Counted from the first letter of the stretch, positions 51,755 to 61,838 are shown. The stretch: 64,000 nt of DNA from Pseudomonadota bacterium (GCA_018241265.1 JAFEEF010000068.1:100441-164440); one strand, 5' to 3'. The notes: generated from the letters alone by a model not told the origin. Translations and numbers: made by a program.

Positions 51755-53800
51755 TCAGGGCAGATCCGGTGCCGGCGCGTTCGGGTCCGGCGGACCGATC
51801 GGGCCGCCCAGACGCGGCTTCAACGCCGGCGGTTGGCTGTTCAGCAACGCCGCGTAGTAGGCGCTGTTGGTCAGCACCTTGCGGACGTAGTCGCGCGTCT
51901 CGTTGAACGGTATGCACTCGGCCCAGATCGCCGGCTCGAGCAGCGGTCCGTCGCGCCAGCGCCGCGGGCGCAGCGGTCCGGCGTTGTAGGCCGCCGCGGC
52001 CATCGGCTGCGAGCTGCCGAAGTCGTCGAGCATCAGCTTCAGGTAGCTGGCGCCCAGACGCAGGTTGGTGTCGCGGTCGGTGAGCAGGTCGGGCGTGTAG
52101 GCCAGGCCGATCTTCTTCGCGGTCCAGCGCGCCGTGCCGGGCATGAGTTGCATCAATCCGGAGGCGCCCGGGCCGGAGCGCGCATCCATGATGAAGCGCG
52201 ACTCCTGGCGGATCAGCCCGTAGATGAACGCCGGGTCGACACCCGCGTCCTTGGCCTCGCGCGTCACTTCCTTGCGGAACGGCATCGGATAGCGCTGGGT
52301 CAGATCGATCTCGTCGCGCGTGCGCTCGCTGGTGTTGATGCAGGTCTTGTAGACCTCCTGGACGCAGGCGAGCTGCGCCGCCGCGAGCAGCTCGCGGTCG
52401 CTCATGCCGCGCAAGGTGTAGTTCCACTCGCGCTCGCCCTCGCCGCGCAGCCCGAGGGCGATCAGCATCAGCCCGCGGCGCAGGCCCGGGTTGTCGGCGG
52501 CCGCGTCGCGCTCAGGGGCGGTCGGCCGCGCAGGTCGTGCCGGCATCGCGATCGGGAGGCCGAGGTTCTCGGCGGCCAGCGCGCCGTAGTAGGTGAGCTG
52601 GCCGGCGATGCTGCCGAGCTGGTCGCGGGCGAGCTGGCGCATCGAGTCGCCGTCCTGCGACTCCTTGGCGAGGGCCTGCAGCGCACGCGCTTTCCAGTAG
52701 ACCCAGACGGCCTCGCGCTGCTCGGCCGGGCTCATCGCGTCGATCGCCTGCATGACTTGCTGCCAGCGCGGCCGGCCGTCGTCGGCGCGCAGTGCGGCGC
52801 GCACCTTCCAGCCCAGCGTGCCATCCGGCCAATCGGGATCGGCGCCGCTCTTGCCGGCATGCAAGGTGGCACGCTGGAACTGGTCGGCGCCTTCGGGCAG
52901 CAGCTTGAAGGTCGATTCCTTCGCGACCATCGCCCAGGTCCACGCCGCGAGGCGGGACGGCAAGGCGCGATCCCAGCGCGACGCGAGCTGGGCAGCGGCG
53001 ACTTCCGGATCGTTGTCGGCCAGACGCATCAGCGCGAGCGCCGTCAGCTCGGCCTGCGTGCGGTTCGCGACCGACCCCTTGCGCGCCAGGTAGCGCGCCG
53101 GGTTGTCGACCAGCTCGCCCACGCCCTTGGCCGCGGCGTCGCTCACCAGGCCCGCGGCCTGCACCGCTGCGCGCGGCCTGTTCGCATCGATCGAGAAGCG
53201 CGCCTTGCGCCAGGCGTCGGCCGGGCCGAAGACCTTGGCGTCGTAGAGCGTCGCAGCCATCAGCGCGCAGCCGTCGTCGGCATCGCGCTGCGCCAGCCAG
53301 GCGGCCAGCGCGGCATCACGGTCGTCCTTGCCGGCGAGGTGATCCACGAGCAACGCGTAGCAGGTGACCTCGCGGTCGTCGTTCATCCGGAAGCGCGGAA
53401 ACTGGACGGCGAAGTGCTCCCAGTCGCGCCGCTTGCCGAGCTGGAGCAGCCAGTCGTTGCGGAAGCGGTCCTCGAGGTAGGTGCCGGCCCAGCGCGTCAT
53501 GAACGCATCGGCTTCATCGGGCTGGATCTCGGCGATCCGGTTCACGAGCTCCCAGTAGTCGACCCAGACGGCGAGCGGATGATCGACGGACTGCACCGCG
53601 GTGCGCAGCGCCGCGAGGCGCACGCGGTCCTTCTTGCGCCACGCCTCGCGCGCGTCGAGGATCGCGGCATCGCCGGCGTTGAGCTGCGCATGTGCCGGGC
53701 GCGGCGCGACCACGACTGCGGCGCCGGTGAGCAGCGCGGCGGCGATCAGCCTGCGGAAGATGCGCTCGTATACTGGCTGGCGCGGAACTTGAAACGGCAT
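51755..53800 (-). CDS. slt: Soluble lytic murein transglycosylase (Slt70-type)
   Basis: Cleaves peptidoglycan glycan strands with 1,6-anhydro product in the periplasm. 681 aa. Signal peptide near residues 1-38 (PRPAHA cleavage). A long superhelical U/L-domain fills 40-515. The C-terminal SLT domain shows IRQESRFIMDARSGPGASGL with catalytic Glu533, LMQLMPGTA, and AAYNAGPLRPRRW; the last 30 residues are a Pro-rich tail. The start at 53800 is 11 bases from the divergent cyclo-ligase start, so promoters overlap. Confidence 0.94.
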   Translation of the reverse strand: MPFQVPRQPVYERIFRRLIAAALLTGAAVVVAPRPAHAQLNAGDAAILDAREAWRKKDRVRLAALRTAVQSVDHPLAVWVDYWELVNRIAEIQPDEADAFMTRWAGTYLEDRFRNDWLLQLGKRRDWEHFAVQFPRFRMNDDREVTCYALLVDHLAGKDDRDAALAAWLAQRDADDGCALMAATLYDAKVFGPADAWRKARFSIDANRPRAAVQAAGLVSDAAAKGVGELVDNPARYLARKGSVANRTQAELTALALMRLADNDPEVAAAQLASRWDRALPSRLAAWTWAMVAKESTFKLLPEGADQFQRATLHAGKSGADPDWPDGTLGWKVRAALRADDGRPRWQQVMQAIDAMSPAEQREAVWVYWKARALQALAKESQDGDSMRQLARDQLGSIAGQLTYYGALAAENLGLPIAMPARPARPTAPERDAAADNPGLRRGLMLIALGLRGEGEREWNYTLRGMSDRELLAAAQLACVQEVYKTCINTSERTRDEIDLTQRYPMPFRKEVTREAKDAGVDPAFIYGLIRQESRFIMDARSGPGASGLMQLMPGTARWTAKKIGLAYTPDLLTDRDTNLRLGASYLKLMLDDFGSSQPMAAAAYNAGPLRPRRWRDGPLLEPAIWAECIPFNETRDYVRKVLTNSAYYAALLNSQPPALKPRLGGPIGPPDPNAPAPDLP

Positions 53801-53811
53801 CGGACTACGCC

Positions 53812-54396
53812 TTGGAATCGACCTCGAACGACGCATTGTCGGGCTCTCGAAAGGAACTGCGGCAGCGGTTGATCGAGGAACGCGGGCGTTTCGTCGCCGG
53901 ACCGGACCACGCCGCTGCAGAGGCTGCGCTTGCTCGCCATCTGAGCGCCGTGCTGCAGCGGCTCGAACCCGCCTGCCTCGGACTCTACTGGCCGATGCGC
54001 GGGGAATTCAAGGCACCCGCCGCGATCGCCGCCGACGCAGCGCTGGCCGGCGTGCCGCTCGCGCTGCCGTACACGCGCCGCACGCCGCGCGAGATGGTGT
54101 TCCGCCGCTGGGACGGCAAGCCGCCGGCGCTCCTCGACGAATCCAAGATCCCGAGCAGCGACGGCGAATCGGTGGTTCCGGACGTCATCGTCGCCCCCTG
54201 CGTCGGCTTCGAACCCGACGGCAGCTACCGGCTCGGCTATGGCGGCGGTTATTTCGACCGCTACATGGCCGCGCATCCGCACGTCACCGCGGTAGGCGTC
54301 GCCTGGTCGATCGGCCGCCTCGCCCCCGGCCGGTACGTGCCCGAGCCGCACGACAAACCGATGGCGCTGATCGTCTGCGAGAACGGCGTCATCTAG
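53812..54396 (+). CDS. 5-formyltetrahydrofolate cyclo-ligase, copy 1
   Basis: ATP-dependent conversion of 5-formyl-THF to 5,10-methenyl-THF. 194 aa. KELRQRLIEER at the N-terminus, LYWPMRGEFKAP and the phosphate-binding LGYGGGYFDRYMA motif. TTG at 53812 is the first possible start; a second TTG at 53836 is possible, and no ATG/GTG is available upstream in frame. A second family member lies 1.8 kb further at 56172. The 3' end overlaps the convergent LysR gene by eight bases. Confidence 0.9.
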   Translation: MESTSNDALSGSRKELRQRLIEERGRFVAGPDHAAAEAALARHLSAVLQRLEPACLGLYWPMRGEFKAPAAIAADAALAGVPLALPYTRRTPREMVFRRWDGKPPALLDESKIPSSDGESVVPDVIVAPCVGFEPDGSYRLGYGGGYFDRYMAAHPHVTAVGVAWSIGRLAPGRYVPEPHDKPMALIVCENGVI

Positions 54397-55363
54397 CAGC
54401 GGCCGGCGTCATCGCGCCCATCGCGTCGCGCGTGGCCTGCGCCTGCTCCTCGACCCAGGCGCAGAACTGGTTGACCTCGGGGCGCGCGCGGCTCGCCGCG
54501 GCGGTGATCATCCAGTAGGAGTACGGGCTGCCGATGCGCCCCTGCGCGCCGAACGGCTCGACCAGCTCGCCGCGTTGCAAGGCCTCGAACACCAGCGGCA
54601 CGCGTGCGAGCGCGACGCCCTGTCCGGCCAGCGCCGCCTGCACCTGCTGGTAGGTGTAGTTCAGGTACAGCCAACGGCGCGGTTGCAGCGCCGGCTCGCC
54701 GTTCTGCGTCAGCCAATGGCGCCAGCTCAGGTACTCGGTGCTGGCACGGCTGTCGTCCTCTTCGGCCAGCGTGTGCTGCGCAAGGTCGGCCGGCGTCGCG
54801 AGCGCCGGCGCCGCGCCGGCACGGATCTGCTCGTAGAGCGACCGGCTGACCACCGGCGTCAGCATCTCGTCGAACAGCAGCACGGCGCCGGCCGGTGCCT
54901 GCGCCGGATTGACGTAGCGCAGCGCGAGGTCGAGCTCGGGATCGTCGAGGTCGGCCAGCAGATCGCCGGCCGACACGCGGATGTCGATGTCGGGATAACG
55001 GCGCTGGAATGCCTCGATGCGCGGCAACAGCCACAGCGAGCCGAACGACGCGAACGTCGTGACGCTGACGCGGCGCCGGCTGCGCGTCTGCCGGATCTGC
55101 CGCACGCTCGCGTCGACGCGCGCCAGGCTGGGCTCGACCGCCCGCAGCAGCACCTGGCCGTCGGGCGTGATCTCGACGTGGCGCGTGCCGCGCACGAACA
55201 GCGGCGCGCCCAGCTCGTCTTCCAGGCCCTTGATCTGGCGGCTGATCGCCGACTGGGTGATGTGCAGCTCGTCGGCCGCGGCGCTGAAGTTCAGGTGCCG
55301 CGCGACCGCCTCGAACGCCCGCAGGTTGCTCAGCGACAACGGCCGGCTTGATCCGTAACTCAT
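54389..55363 (-). CDS. LysR-family transcriptional regulator, GcvA-like
   Basis: 324 aa. N-terminal winged HTH: LSNLRAFEAVARHLNFSAAA, ELHITQSAISRQIKGLEDEL. Substrate-binding domain from about 95 with TTFASFGSLWLLPRIEAFQ, typical of the GcvA group. Divergent from the DUF2917 gene with 90 bases between, a pairing seen often in Burkholderiales; it most likely controls that gene and itself. Co-inducer unknown. Confidence 0.93.
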   Translation of the reverse strand: MSYGSSRPLSLSNLRAFEAVARHLNFSAAADELHITQSAISRQIKGLEDELGAPLFVRGTRHVEITPDGQVLLRAVEPSLARVDASVRQIRQTRSRRRVSVTTFASFGSLWLLPRIEAFQRRYPDIDIRVSAGDLLADLDDPELDLALRYVNPAQAPAGAVLLFDEMLTPVVSRSLYEQIRAGAAPALATPADLAQHTLAEEDDSRASTEYLSWRHWLTQNGEPALQPRRWLYLNYTYQQVQAALAGQGVALARVPLVFEALQRGELVEPFGAQGRIGSPYSYWMITAAASRARPEVNQFCAWVEEQAQATRDAMGAMTPAAAR

Positions 55364-55371
55364 ATCGAAAA

Positions 55372-55383
55372 CGCATTAATGCG
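55372..55383. promoter_or_regulatory. Palindromic site between LysR and DUF2917 genes
   Basis: CGCATTAATGCG is a perfect 12-base palindrome nine bases upstream of the LysR start codon. LysR regulators bind dyads with a T-N11-A core, so this is a candidate operator or promoter-overlapping site. Position-based inference only. Confidence 0.4.
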
Positions 55384-55453
55384 CCACGTCGGTTTCATTG
55401 GATTCATAGGCAAGCTTGGCCGATCATAACAACGTCACCTCAGGAGATTCATG

Positions 55454-55882
55454 ATGAACACGCAAATTGCTGAACGTCTCTCCATGGCCCCCGGGCAGCT
55501 CGTGCACCTGTTCACGGGCGGGGAACTCCGGGTCACCGAAGGCCGCGTCTGGCTGACGCGTTCGGGCGATCTCGATGACCATCTGATCGAAGCCGGCCAA
55601 CGCATCCGGCTCAACGGCTCCGAGGGCGCGATCATCGAAGCCTGGCAGCCGGCCGCCGGCGCGCGCGTGCAGTGGCTGCCGCAACGTCAGCCGTTGCCGG
55701 CCCGCGCCTTCGCCGGCGCCCTGCGCGGCTTCGCAGCAGTGGCCTTCGCGGCCGAGTTCGGCGCGCGCGTCCTGGCGCGCGGCTTTGCGGCCCTGGCCCG
55801 CAACGCGGCTTCGAGCGCGAGGCGCGCCCAGGGCTGCATCAGCATCGGCGACTCCATCGCATCGTCGGGCGCGCTGAAGTAG
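55454..55882 (+). CDS. DUF2917 domain protein
   Basis: 142 aa. Residues 8-65 match the DUF2917 pattern: a small beta domain with VTEGRVWLTRSGDLDDHLIE and AGQRIRL. The C-terminal 60 residues are Ala/Arg-rich and hydrophobic. AGGAG sits seven bases before the ATG at 55454; the ATG at 55451 would leave only four. The last 196 bases overlap the convergent TfoX-like gene, so the C-terminal tail may not be under selection as protein. Function unknown. Confidence 0.8.
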   Translation: MNTQIAERLSMAPGQLVHLFTGGELRVTEGRVWLTRSGDLDDHLIEAGQRIRLNGSEGAIIEAWQPAAGARVQWLPQRQPLPARAFAGALRGFAAVAFAAEFGARVLARGFAALARNAASSARRAQGCISIGDSIASSGALK

Positions 55883-56124
55883 CTCACCGACACCCGGCCG
55901 CCGCCGCTCGCCTCGTAGACGAACGGACGGCAGCCGGCCGCTTCGAACCGGCCACGCGTGCTCGCGTCGGCTTTCAGATAGAGCTGCTCGGCGATGATGA
56001 GCGCGATGAACAGCTCGTCGACATAGAGGCCGTGGCCGCCGAACATCCGGCGCACCCGCACGCTGCCGGCCGGCGCGAGCAGCTCGGCGCAATGGCGGAC
56101 GTAGTCGTCCCGGGCAGAGACCAT
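55687..56124 (-). CDS. TfoX N-terminal-domain protein
   Basis: 145 aa. RRMFGGHGLYVDELFIALI and LYLKAD near residue 30-60 are the TfoX N-terminal signature, then YEASGGGRVSVSYFSAPDDAM. The C-terminal 45 residues are a Lys/Arg/Ala-rich tail that may bind nucleic acid and overlaps the DUF2917 gene antisense. TfoX-like proteins are linked to competence regulation in some bacteria; single-domain members are uncharacterised. The ATG at 56124 is preferred; a GTG at 56139 is possible. Confidence 0.82.
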   Translation of the reverse strand: MVSARDDYVRHCAELLAPAGSVRVRRMFGGHGLYVDELFIALIIAEQLYLKADASTRGRFEAAGCRPFVYEASGGGRVSVSYFSAPDDAMESPMLMQPWARLALEAALRARAAKPRARTRAPNSAAKATAAKPRRAPAKARAGNG

Positions 56125-56171
56125 GTCGCAGTCTTGCACAATGACGGCTGCACGTCAGTCGAAAGCCCACG

Positions 56172-56759
56172 ATGTCCGCCCCATCCGCCGAGCGCGATGC
56201 ACTGCGCAAGAAGCTGGTCGCCGCCCGCCTCGCGATGGCCGATCGCCTCGAGCGGGCGGTCGCGCTGCAGAACGTGCTGCGGGTCTGGCTGGTCGGCCGG
56301 CGCGAGCGTTCGATCGGCGCCTACTGGCCGATCAAGGGCGAATTCGATCCGCTGCCGGCGCTCTACCGCTGGACCGAAGGCGCGCCGCCGGACGTGACGC
56401 GGCGCATCGGCCTGCCGGTCGCCGACCGCGCATCGGGGTCGCTGCGCTTCCACGTCTGGTATCCGGGCTGCCCGATGGAGCAGGATGCCTACGACATCCC
56501 GAAGCCGAAGGACACCGAGGCGTTCTCGCCCGAGGTGCTCGTCGTCCCGTGCCTGGGCTTCGGCCCGGGCGGCGTACGGCTGGGCTACGGCGGCGGCTTC
56601 TTCGAGCGCACCTTGCAGTCGATCGAGCCGCGTCCGTTGACCGTGGGCGTCAGCTACACGCACGGCTTCCTGCCGCTGCTGCGCGCTGGCGAGCTCGACC
56701 GGCCGCTCGACGCGATGCTGACCGAGGACGGCGTGATGTTCCAGCGGCCGGAGGTCTGA
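56172..56759 (+). CDS. 5-formyltetrahydrofolate cyclo-ligase family protein, copy 2
   Basis: 195 aa. RKKLVAARLAMADRLE, IGAYWPIKGEFDPLPAL and LGYGGGFFERTL fit the family, with Phe-Phe-Glu in place of Tyr-Phe-Asp of the first copy. Sequence between motifs differs strongly from copy 1 (53812), so this is an old duplication or a separately acquired member with possibly different specificity. Followed 24 bases later by the convergent WYL regulator. Confidence 0.85.
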   Translation: MSAPSAERDALRKKLVAARLAMADRLERAVALQNVLRVWLVGRRERSIGAYWPIKGEFDPLPALYRWTEGAPPDVTRRIGLPVADRASGSLRFHVWYPGCPMEQDAYDIPKPKDTEAFSPEVLVVPCLGFGPGGVRLGYGGGFFERTLQSIEPRPLTVGVSYTHGFLPLLRAGELDRPLDAMLTEDGVMFQRPEV

Positions 56760-56782
56760 ACCGAGGCGAGCTCGCCCGAGGT

Positions 56783-57733
56783 TCAGCCCGCCCGATCGAT
56801 GAGCGCGCTGGCATGCGTGACCAGCGCTCTCCGCAACGCCGCCGGCTTGACGATCCGCAGCGCGAACGGCAACCGCGCCAGCTCGCGCGCGAACCAGTCG
56901 AGGTCGTCGGCCTGACCGCGCAGCAGCACGCCCTTGTTGCCCGCATCGACCAGTTCCCCCAGTTCGACGAACACCGCGCGGCGCGCCTGCGCGAGGTCGG
57001 TCTCGAGCCGCACCTCGACCGCATGGGCGCGCGGCAGCAACGCGATGGATCGCACCAGGTGCCCGAGCACGTCGAAGCCCGGCGGCCGGCCGAAGCTCGC
57101 CGGCAGCGCCTCGACGTCCTGCACGCGGTCGAGCCGGAACGAGCGCAAGTCGCGCCGCAGATGGCAGTGGCCGACGGCATACCAGCTGCCGCCGCGCCAT
57201 GCGAGGCCATACACGTCGACGTCGCGCGCCGTCTCGTCACCATCGCGGCCGCGGTAGCGCAGCCGCACGCGCTGCTGCGCGCGCGCCGCGGCGCTCAGGC
57301 CGAGCAGCGCCGCGGTGGTGCCGGCAGCGAACGGCCGCGTCATGTCGAGCGAGACCGTCTCGGCGATGTCGGACAGCCGCCGCCGCAAGGTCGCCGGCAG
57401 CACGCGCTCGAGCTTGGCCTGCGTGCTCGCGACCGCCGGCGTGATGCCGGCCAGTCCCAGTTCGCCTGCGGCCCGCAAGCCGACCGCGAGCGCGAGCGCC
57501 TCGTCGGCGCTGAACATCATCGGCGGCAACTTGTAGCCCGGGCGCAGGCGGTAGCCGCCGTCGCGCCCGCGCTCGGCCTGCACCGGCACGCCGAGCTCGA
57601 CCAGGTGCGCGACGTAGCGGCGCACCGTGCGCCGGTCGACGCCGAGCCGCTCGGCGACCTGCACCCCGGTCAGCACGCCGCCGGCCTGCAACAGCTCGAG
57701 GAGTGCCAGCACGCGGCTCGTCGGCTTGCCCAT
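56783..57733 (-). CDS. WYL-domain transcriptional regulator (YafY/PafC-like)
   Basis: 316 aa. N-terminal HTH_11: LALLELLQAGGVLTGVQVAE and DRRTVRRYVAHLVELGVPV, followed by GRDGGYRLRPGYKLPP. WYL region around 150-215 with VDVYGLAWRGGSWYAVGHC and RSFRLDRV. Such regulators respond to small ligands or nucleic acids. Divergent from the LysE gene with 97 bases between, so control of that exporter is plausible. Confidence 0.92.
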   Translation of the reverse strand: MGKPTSRVLALLELLQAGGVLTGVQVAERLGVDRRTVRRYVAHLVELGVPVQAERGRDGGYRLRPGYKLPPMMFSADEALALAVGLRAAGELGLAGITPAVASTQAKLERVLPATLRRRLSDIAETVSLDMTRPFAAGTTAALLGLSAAARAQQRVRLRYRGRDGDETARDVDVYGLAWRGGSWYAVGHCHLRRDLRSFRLDRVQDVEALPASFGRPPGFDVLGHLVRSIALLPRAHAVEVRLETDLAQARRAVFVELGELVDAGNKGVLLRGQADDLDWFARELARLPFALRIVKPAALRRALVTHASALIDRAG

Positions 57734-57830
57734 GGGCCGCGATTGTGCGCCGGCGTCGGTTCGATACAGGGCGGAATCTGTCCGCTATCGCCGGCAGACT
57801 CCCTTCACGCCCCACGATTCCGTCCGCGCC

Positions 57831-58475
57831 ATGACCGCTGCCGCCCCTGACCTCTGGTTGTTCTTCCTGCTCGTCGCCGGCGTCATCGCATTGCCCGGCA
57901 TGGACATGGCCTTCGTCGGCGGCAGCACGCTCGCCGCGGGCCTGCGCGGCGGCCTCGTCGCGGTCGCGGGCATCGTCACCGGCGGCGGCATACACGTGCT
58001 CGTCGGCGCGACCGGAATTGCCGCACTCATGCTGTGGCATCCGACCGCCTACAACCTGCTGCTGGCGGCCGGCGCGGTCTATATGGCGTGGATCGGCGCG
58101 AGCCTGTGGCGCGCCAGCGGCACGGCCGGCGGCGAGGCCGAAAGCGATGCCGCACCCGCCGCCGACACGCTGCCGACGATCTTCGGCCGGGCCGTGCTGA
58201 CCTGCCTGCTGAACCCGAAGGCCTACGCCTTCATGCTCGCCGTGCTGCCGGCGTTCCTGCGCACGCCCGAGCACACGATCGCCGTGCAGGCGTTGCGCCT
58301 GTCGGCCATCATTGCCGCCACGCAGGCCGTGGTCTACGGCGGCGTCGCGCTGTCGGTCGTCCATGCGCGGCGCCGGACCGGCGCGAGCGCGCGCGGCCAG
58401 CGCTGGGCGATGCGCGGCGTCGGCGCGACCTTGCTCGGCGGCGCTCTGCTGACCTTGCTGCTCGCGTGGCGCTAG
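57831..58475 (+). CDS. LysE/RhtB-family amino acid exporter
   Basis: 214 aa, about six membrane helices. GVIALPGMDMAFVGGSTLAAG is the family N-terminal signature (variant of PGPxxxxV), and LLNPKAYAFMLAVLPAFL is the second conserved element. Exports amino acids or related metabolites by proton antiport; the substrate is unknown. Starts at ATG 57831. Divergent from a WYL regulator. Confidence 0.92.
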   Translation: MTAAAPDLWLFFLLVAGVIALPGMDMAFVGGSTLAAGLRGGLVAVAGIVTGGGIHVLVGATGIAALMLWHPTAYNLLLAAGAVYMAWIGASLWRASGTAGGEAESDAAPAADTLPTIFGRAVLTCLLNPKAYAFMLAVLPAFLRTPEHTIAVQALRLSAIIAATQAVVYGGVALSVVHARRRTGASARGQRWAMRGVGATLLGGALLTLLLAWR

Positions 58476-58476
58476 T

Positions 58477-58633
58477 GCAGCGTTCGACACTGTGCGGCAC
58501 TGCATAAAACCGATGGATTTGTCGTCGCGGCTAGGCGCAAACCACAGCGATACCCGAAGGTATCGCGAGGATATGCAACGCCGCCACGGCGGCAAAGACG
58601 CGGTTTGATGTGCCGCACAGTGTCGAACGCTGC
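58477..58633. repeat. 157-bp element with perfect 24-bp terminal inverted repeats
   Basis: The ends 58477-58500 and 58610-58633 are perfect inverted copies of 24 bases (GCAGCGTTCGACACTGTGCG is the first part). The interior has a hairpin GCGATACC-CGAA-GGTATCGC at 58547-58566 and a smaller GCCGCC/GGCGGC one. It fills the gap between the convergent LysE and metF genes. No coding capacity. Most likely a MITE or REP-type repeat; it could also serve as a two-way terminator. Confidence 0.8.
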
Positions 58634-58639
58634 GCTGGA

Positions 58640-59470
58640 TCAACCGAGCTTCAGCCGCTTGCAGATCTCGATCGTCAGCGCCGCCTGGTTCATCGTGTAG
58701 AAGTGGATGCCGGGCGCGCCGCCGGCGATCAACTTCTCGCACAGCGCGGCGACGACGTCGATGCCGAACGCGCGGATCGATGCCGCGTCGTCCATGTAGC
58801 CTTCCATCTTCAGCGCGACCCAGCGCGGTATCTCGATGCCGTCGCGCTGCGCGAACTGCGCGATCTTCGCGTAGTTGTGGAACGGCATGATGCCCGGCAC
58901 GACCGGCGCATCGGCACCGAGCTTGCGCGTCGCGTCGACGAAGTGGAAGTAGGCGTCCGGGTTGAAGAAGAACTGCGTGATGGACGCGCTCGCGCCGGCC
59001 TTGATCTTGTCGACGTAGTGCTGCAGGTCGCGCGCCGCATACCGCTGCGCCGGGTGGTACTCGGGATACGAGGCGACTTCGATGTGCCAGTCGGGCCCGT
59101 GCGTCTCGCGGATGAAGCGCACCAGGTCGGCCGCATAGCGGAACTCGCCCGGCGTCACCGTGCCGCTCGGCAGGTCGCCGCGCAGCGCGACGACGCGCCG
59201 GATGCGTTGCGCGCGGTAGGTGTCGAGGATCGCCGCGATGCCCTCGCGCGACGAGCCGACGCACGACAGGTGCGGCGCGGCCTCGAAGCCGGCGGCCGCG
59301 ATCGCGCACACCGTCGCGAGCGTCTTCTCGCGCGTCGATCCGCCGGCGCCGTAGGTCACGCTGAAGAACTCGGGCTGGCAGGTGCCGAGCTCCTGCACCA
59401 CGCCCTTGAGCTTCTCGTCGCCGACCGGCGTGTTGGGCGGAAAGAATTCGAAACTGATCGGTACCGTCAT
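58640..59470 (-). CDS. metF: 5,10-methylenetetrahydrofolate reductase
   Basis: Reduces methylene-THF to methyl-THF for methionine synthesis; FAD enzyme. 276 aa. SFEFFPPNTPVGDEKL carries the conserved catalytic Glu, TYGAGGSTREKTL and ALRGDLP follow, then SITQFFFNPDAY and PGIMPFHNYAKI. ATGA overlap with the tlyA stop upstream. Part of the ahcY-tlyA-metF minus-strand set controlled from the SAH riboswitch side. Confidence 0.97.
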   Translation of the reverse strand: MTVPISFEFFPPNTPVGDEKLKGVVQELGTCQPEFFSVTYGAGGSTREKTLATVCAIAAAGFEAAPHLSCVGSSREGIAAILDTYRAQRIRRVVALRGDLPSGTVTPGEFRYAADLVRFIRETHGPDWHIEVASYPEYHPAQRYAARDLQHYVDKIKAGASASITQFFFNPDAYFHFVDATRKLGADAPVVPGIMPFHNYAKIAQFAQRDGIEIPRWVALKMEGYMDDAASIRAFGIDVVAALCEKLIAGGAPGIHFYTMNQAALTIEICKRLKLG

Positions 59471-60213
59471 GGTCGCCTCGGTAGCGCGGGACGCGCCCGC
59501 ACGAAGAATTCATGGTTGCCGTCGCCGCCGGCGATGGCGCTTTCGAAGTAGTCGACGACGGCCAGCCCGGCGTCGGCACAGGCCGCGCGGATGCGTGCCT
59601 CGACCTTGGCGTAGGAGGCCGCATCCTTCACGAGCCCGCCTTTGCCGATGTCGGCCGGCTGCAGTTCGAACTGCGGCTTCACGAGCATCAGCAGTTCGCC
59701 CGCCACGAGCGGCGCGAGCGCCGGCAGCACGAGCGCGAGCGAGATGAACGACAGGTCGCCGACGACGAGGTCGAACGATCCGAGGCCGGCGCTCGCGATG
59801 TCGCGCGCGTTGAGCCCTTCGATCGCCCGCACGCGCGGATCGGCACGCAGCCGGGGCACGAGCTGGTCATGCCCGACATCGATCCCTGCGACCTCGGAGG
59901 CACCGCGCGCCAGCAACACATCGGTGAAGCCGCCGGTGCTCTGGCCGACGTCCAGGCAGCGCAGTCCCCGCGCATCGAGGCCGACGCGCGCGAGCGCCGC
60001 GTCGAGCTTCAGTCCGCCGCGCGACGCCCAGCGCAGCTCGGCATCGTCGGTGACCTCGATCGCGCAGCCTTCGGGCAGCGGCTCGCCGGCCTTCTTCGGA
60101 ACCCGCCAGCCGTCCGACGCCAGCCAGCGCACCGCGCCGCGCTCGATCAGCCGCTGCGCCGCGGATCGGGTCGGCGCGATGCCCTGCTCGACGAGCAGCA
60201 GATCGGCGCGCAC
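59467..60213 (-). CDS. tlyA: TlyA-family rRNA methyltransferase
   Basis: 248 aa. N-terminal S4 RNA-binding domain: RADLLLVEQGIAPTRSAAQR. FtsJ-like SAM domain with CLDVGQSTGGFTDVLLARGA, VVGDLSFISL and LVKPQFEL. Homologues 2'-O-methylate cytidines in 16S/23S rRNA. GTG start at 60213, 18 bases after ahcY. It consumes SAM, which fits its place between ahcY and metF. Confidence 0.9.
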   Translation of the reverse strand: MRADLLLVEQGIAPTRSAAQRLIERGAVRWLASDGWRVPKKAGEPLPEGCAIEVTDDAELRWASRGGLKLDAALARVGLDARGLRCLDVGQSTGGFTDVLLARGASEVAGIDVGHDQLVPRLRADPRVRAIEGLNARDIASAGLGSFDLVVGDLSFISLALVLPALAPLVAGELLMLVKPQFELQPADIGKGGLVKDAASYAKVEARIRAACADAGLAVVDYFESAIAGGDGNHEFFVRARPALPRRP

Positions 60214-60231
60214 GGCACGTGCCGTCGAAGT

Positions 60232-61674
<1,443 letters not shown>

Positions 61675-61765
61675 GTCGGGCTCCTGACGGTCGGTTGGAC
61701 CCGCGGGGCTCGGACGACGGACGAGGCGGGGAATCGGTCCTCACCCTTGCCCGGCCGGGCCATGC

Positions 61766-61838
61766 GGGTGAGCGCAGTTGCAATGTGGACTTCCGAGCCT
61801 GGGACACGGGACGTGCCTTGCAACGCTCCTCGGAAGGA
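61766..61838 (-). ncRNA. SAH riboswitch in the ahcY leader
   Basis: On the minus strand the leader reads TTCCGAGGAGCGTTGCAAGG, then CCAGGCTCGGAA, then TTGCAACTGCGCTCACCC. TTCCGAG pairs with CTCGGAA, GAGCG with CGCTC, and TTGCA with TGCAA, the layout of the known SAH riboswitch class. It lies about 90 bases upstream of ahcY. SAH binding is expected to switch the gene on, matching removal of SAH by the encoded enzyme. Confidence 0.92.
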
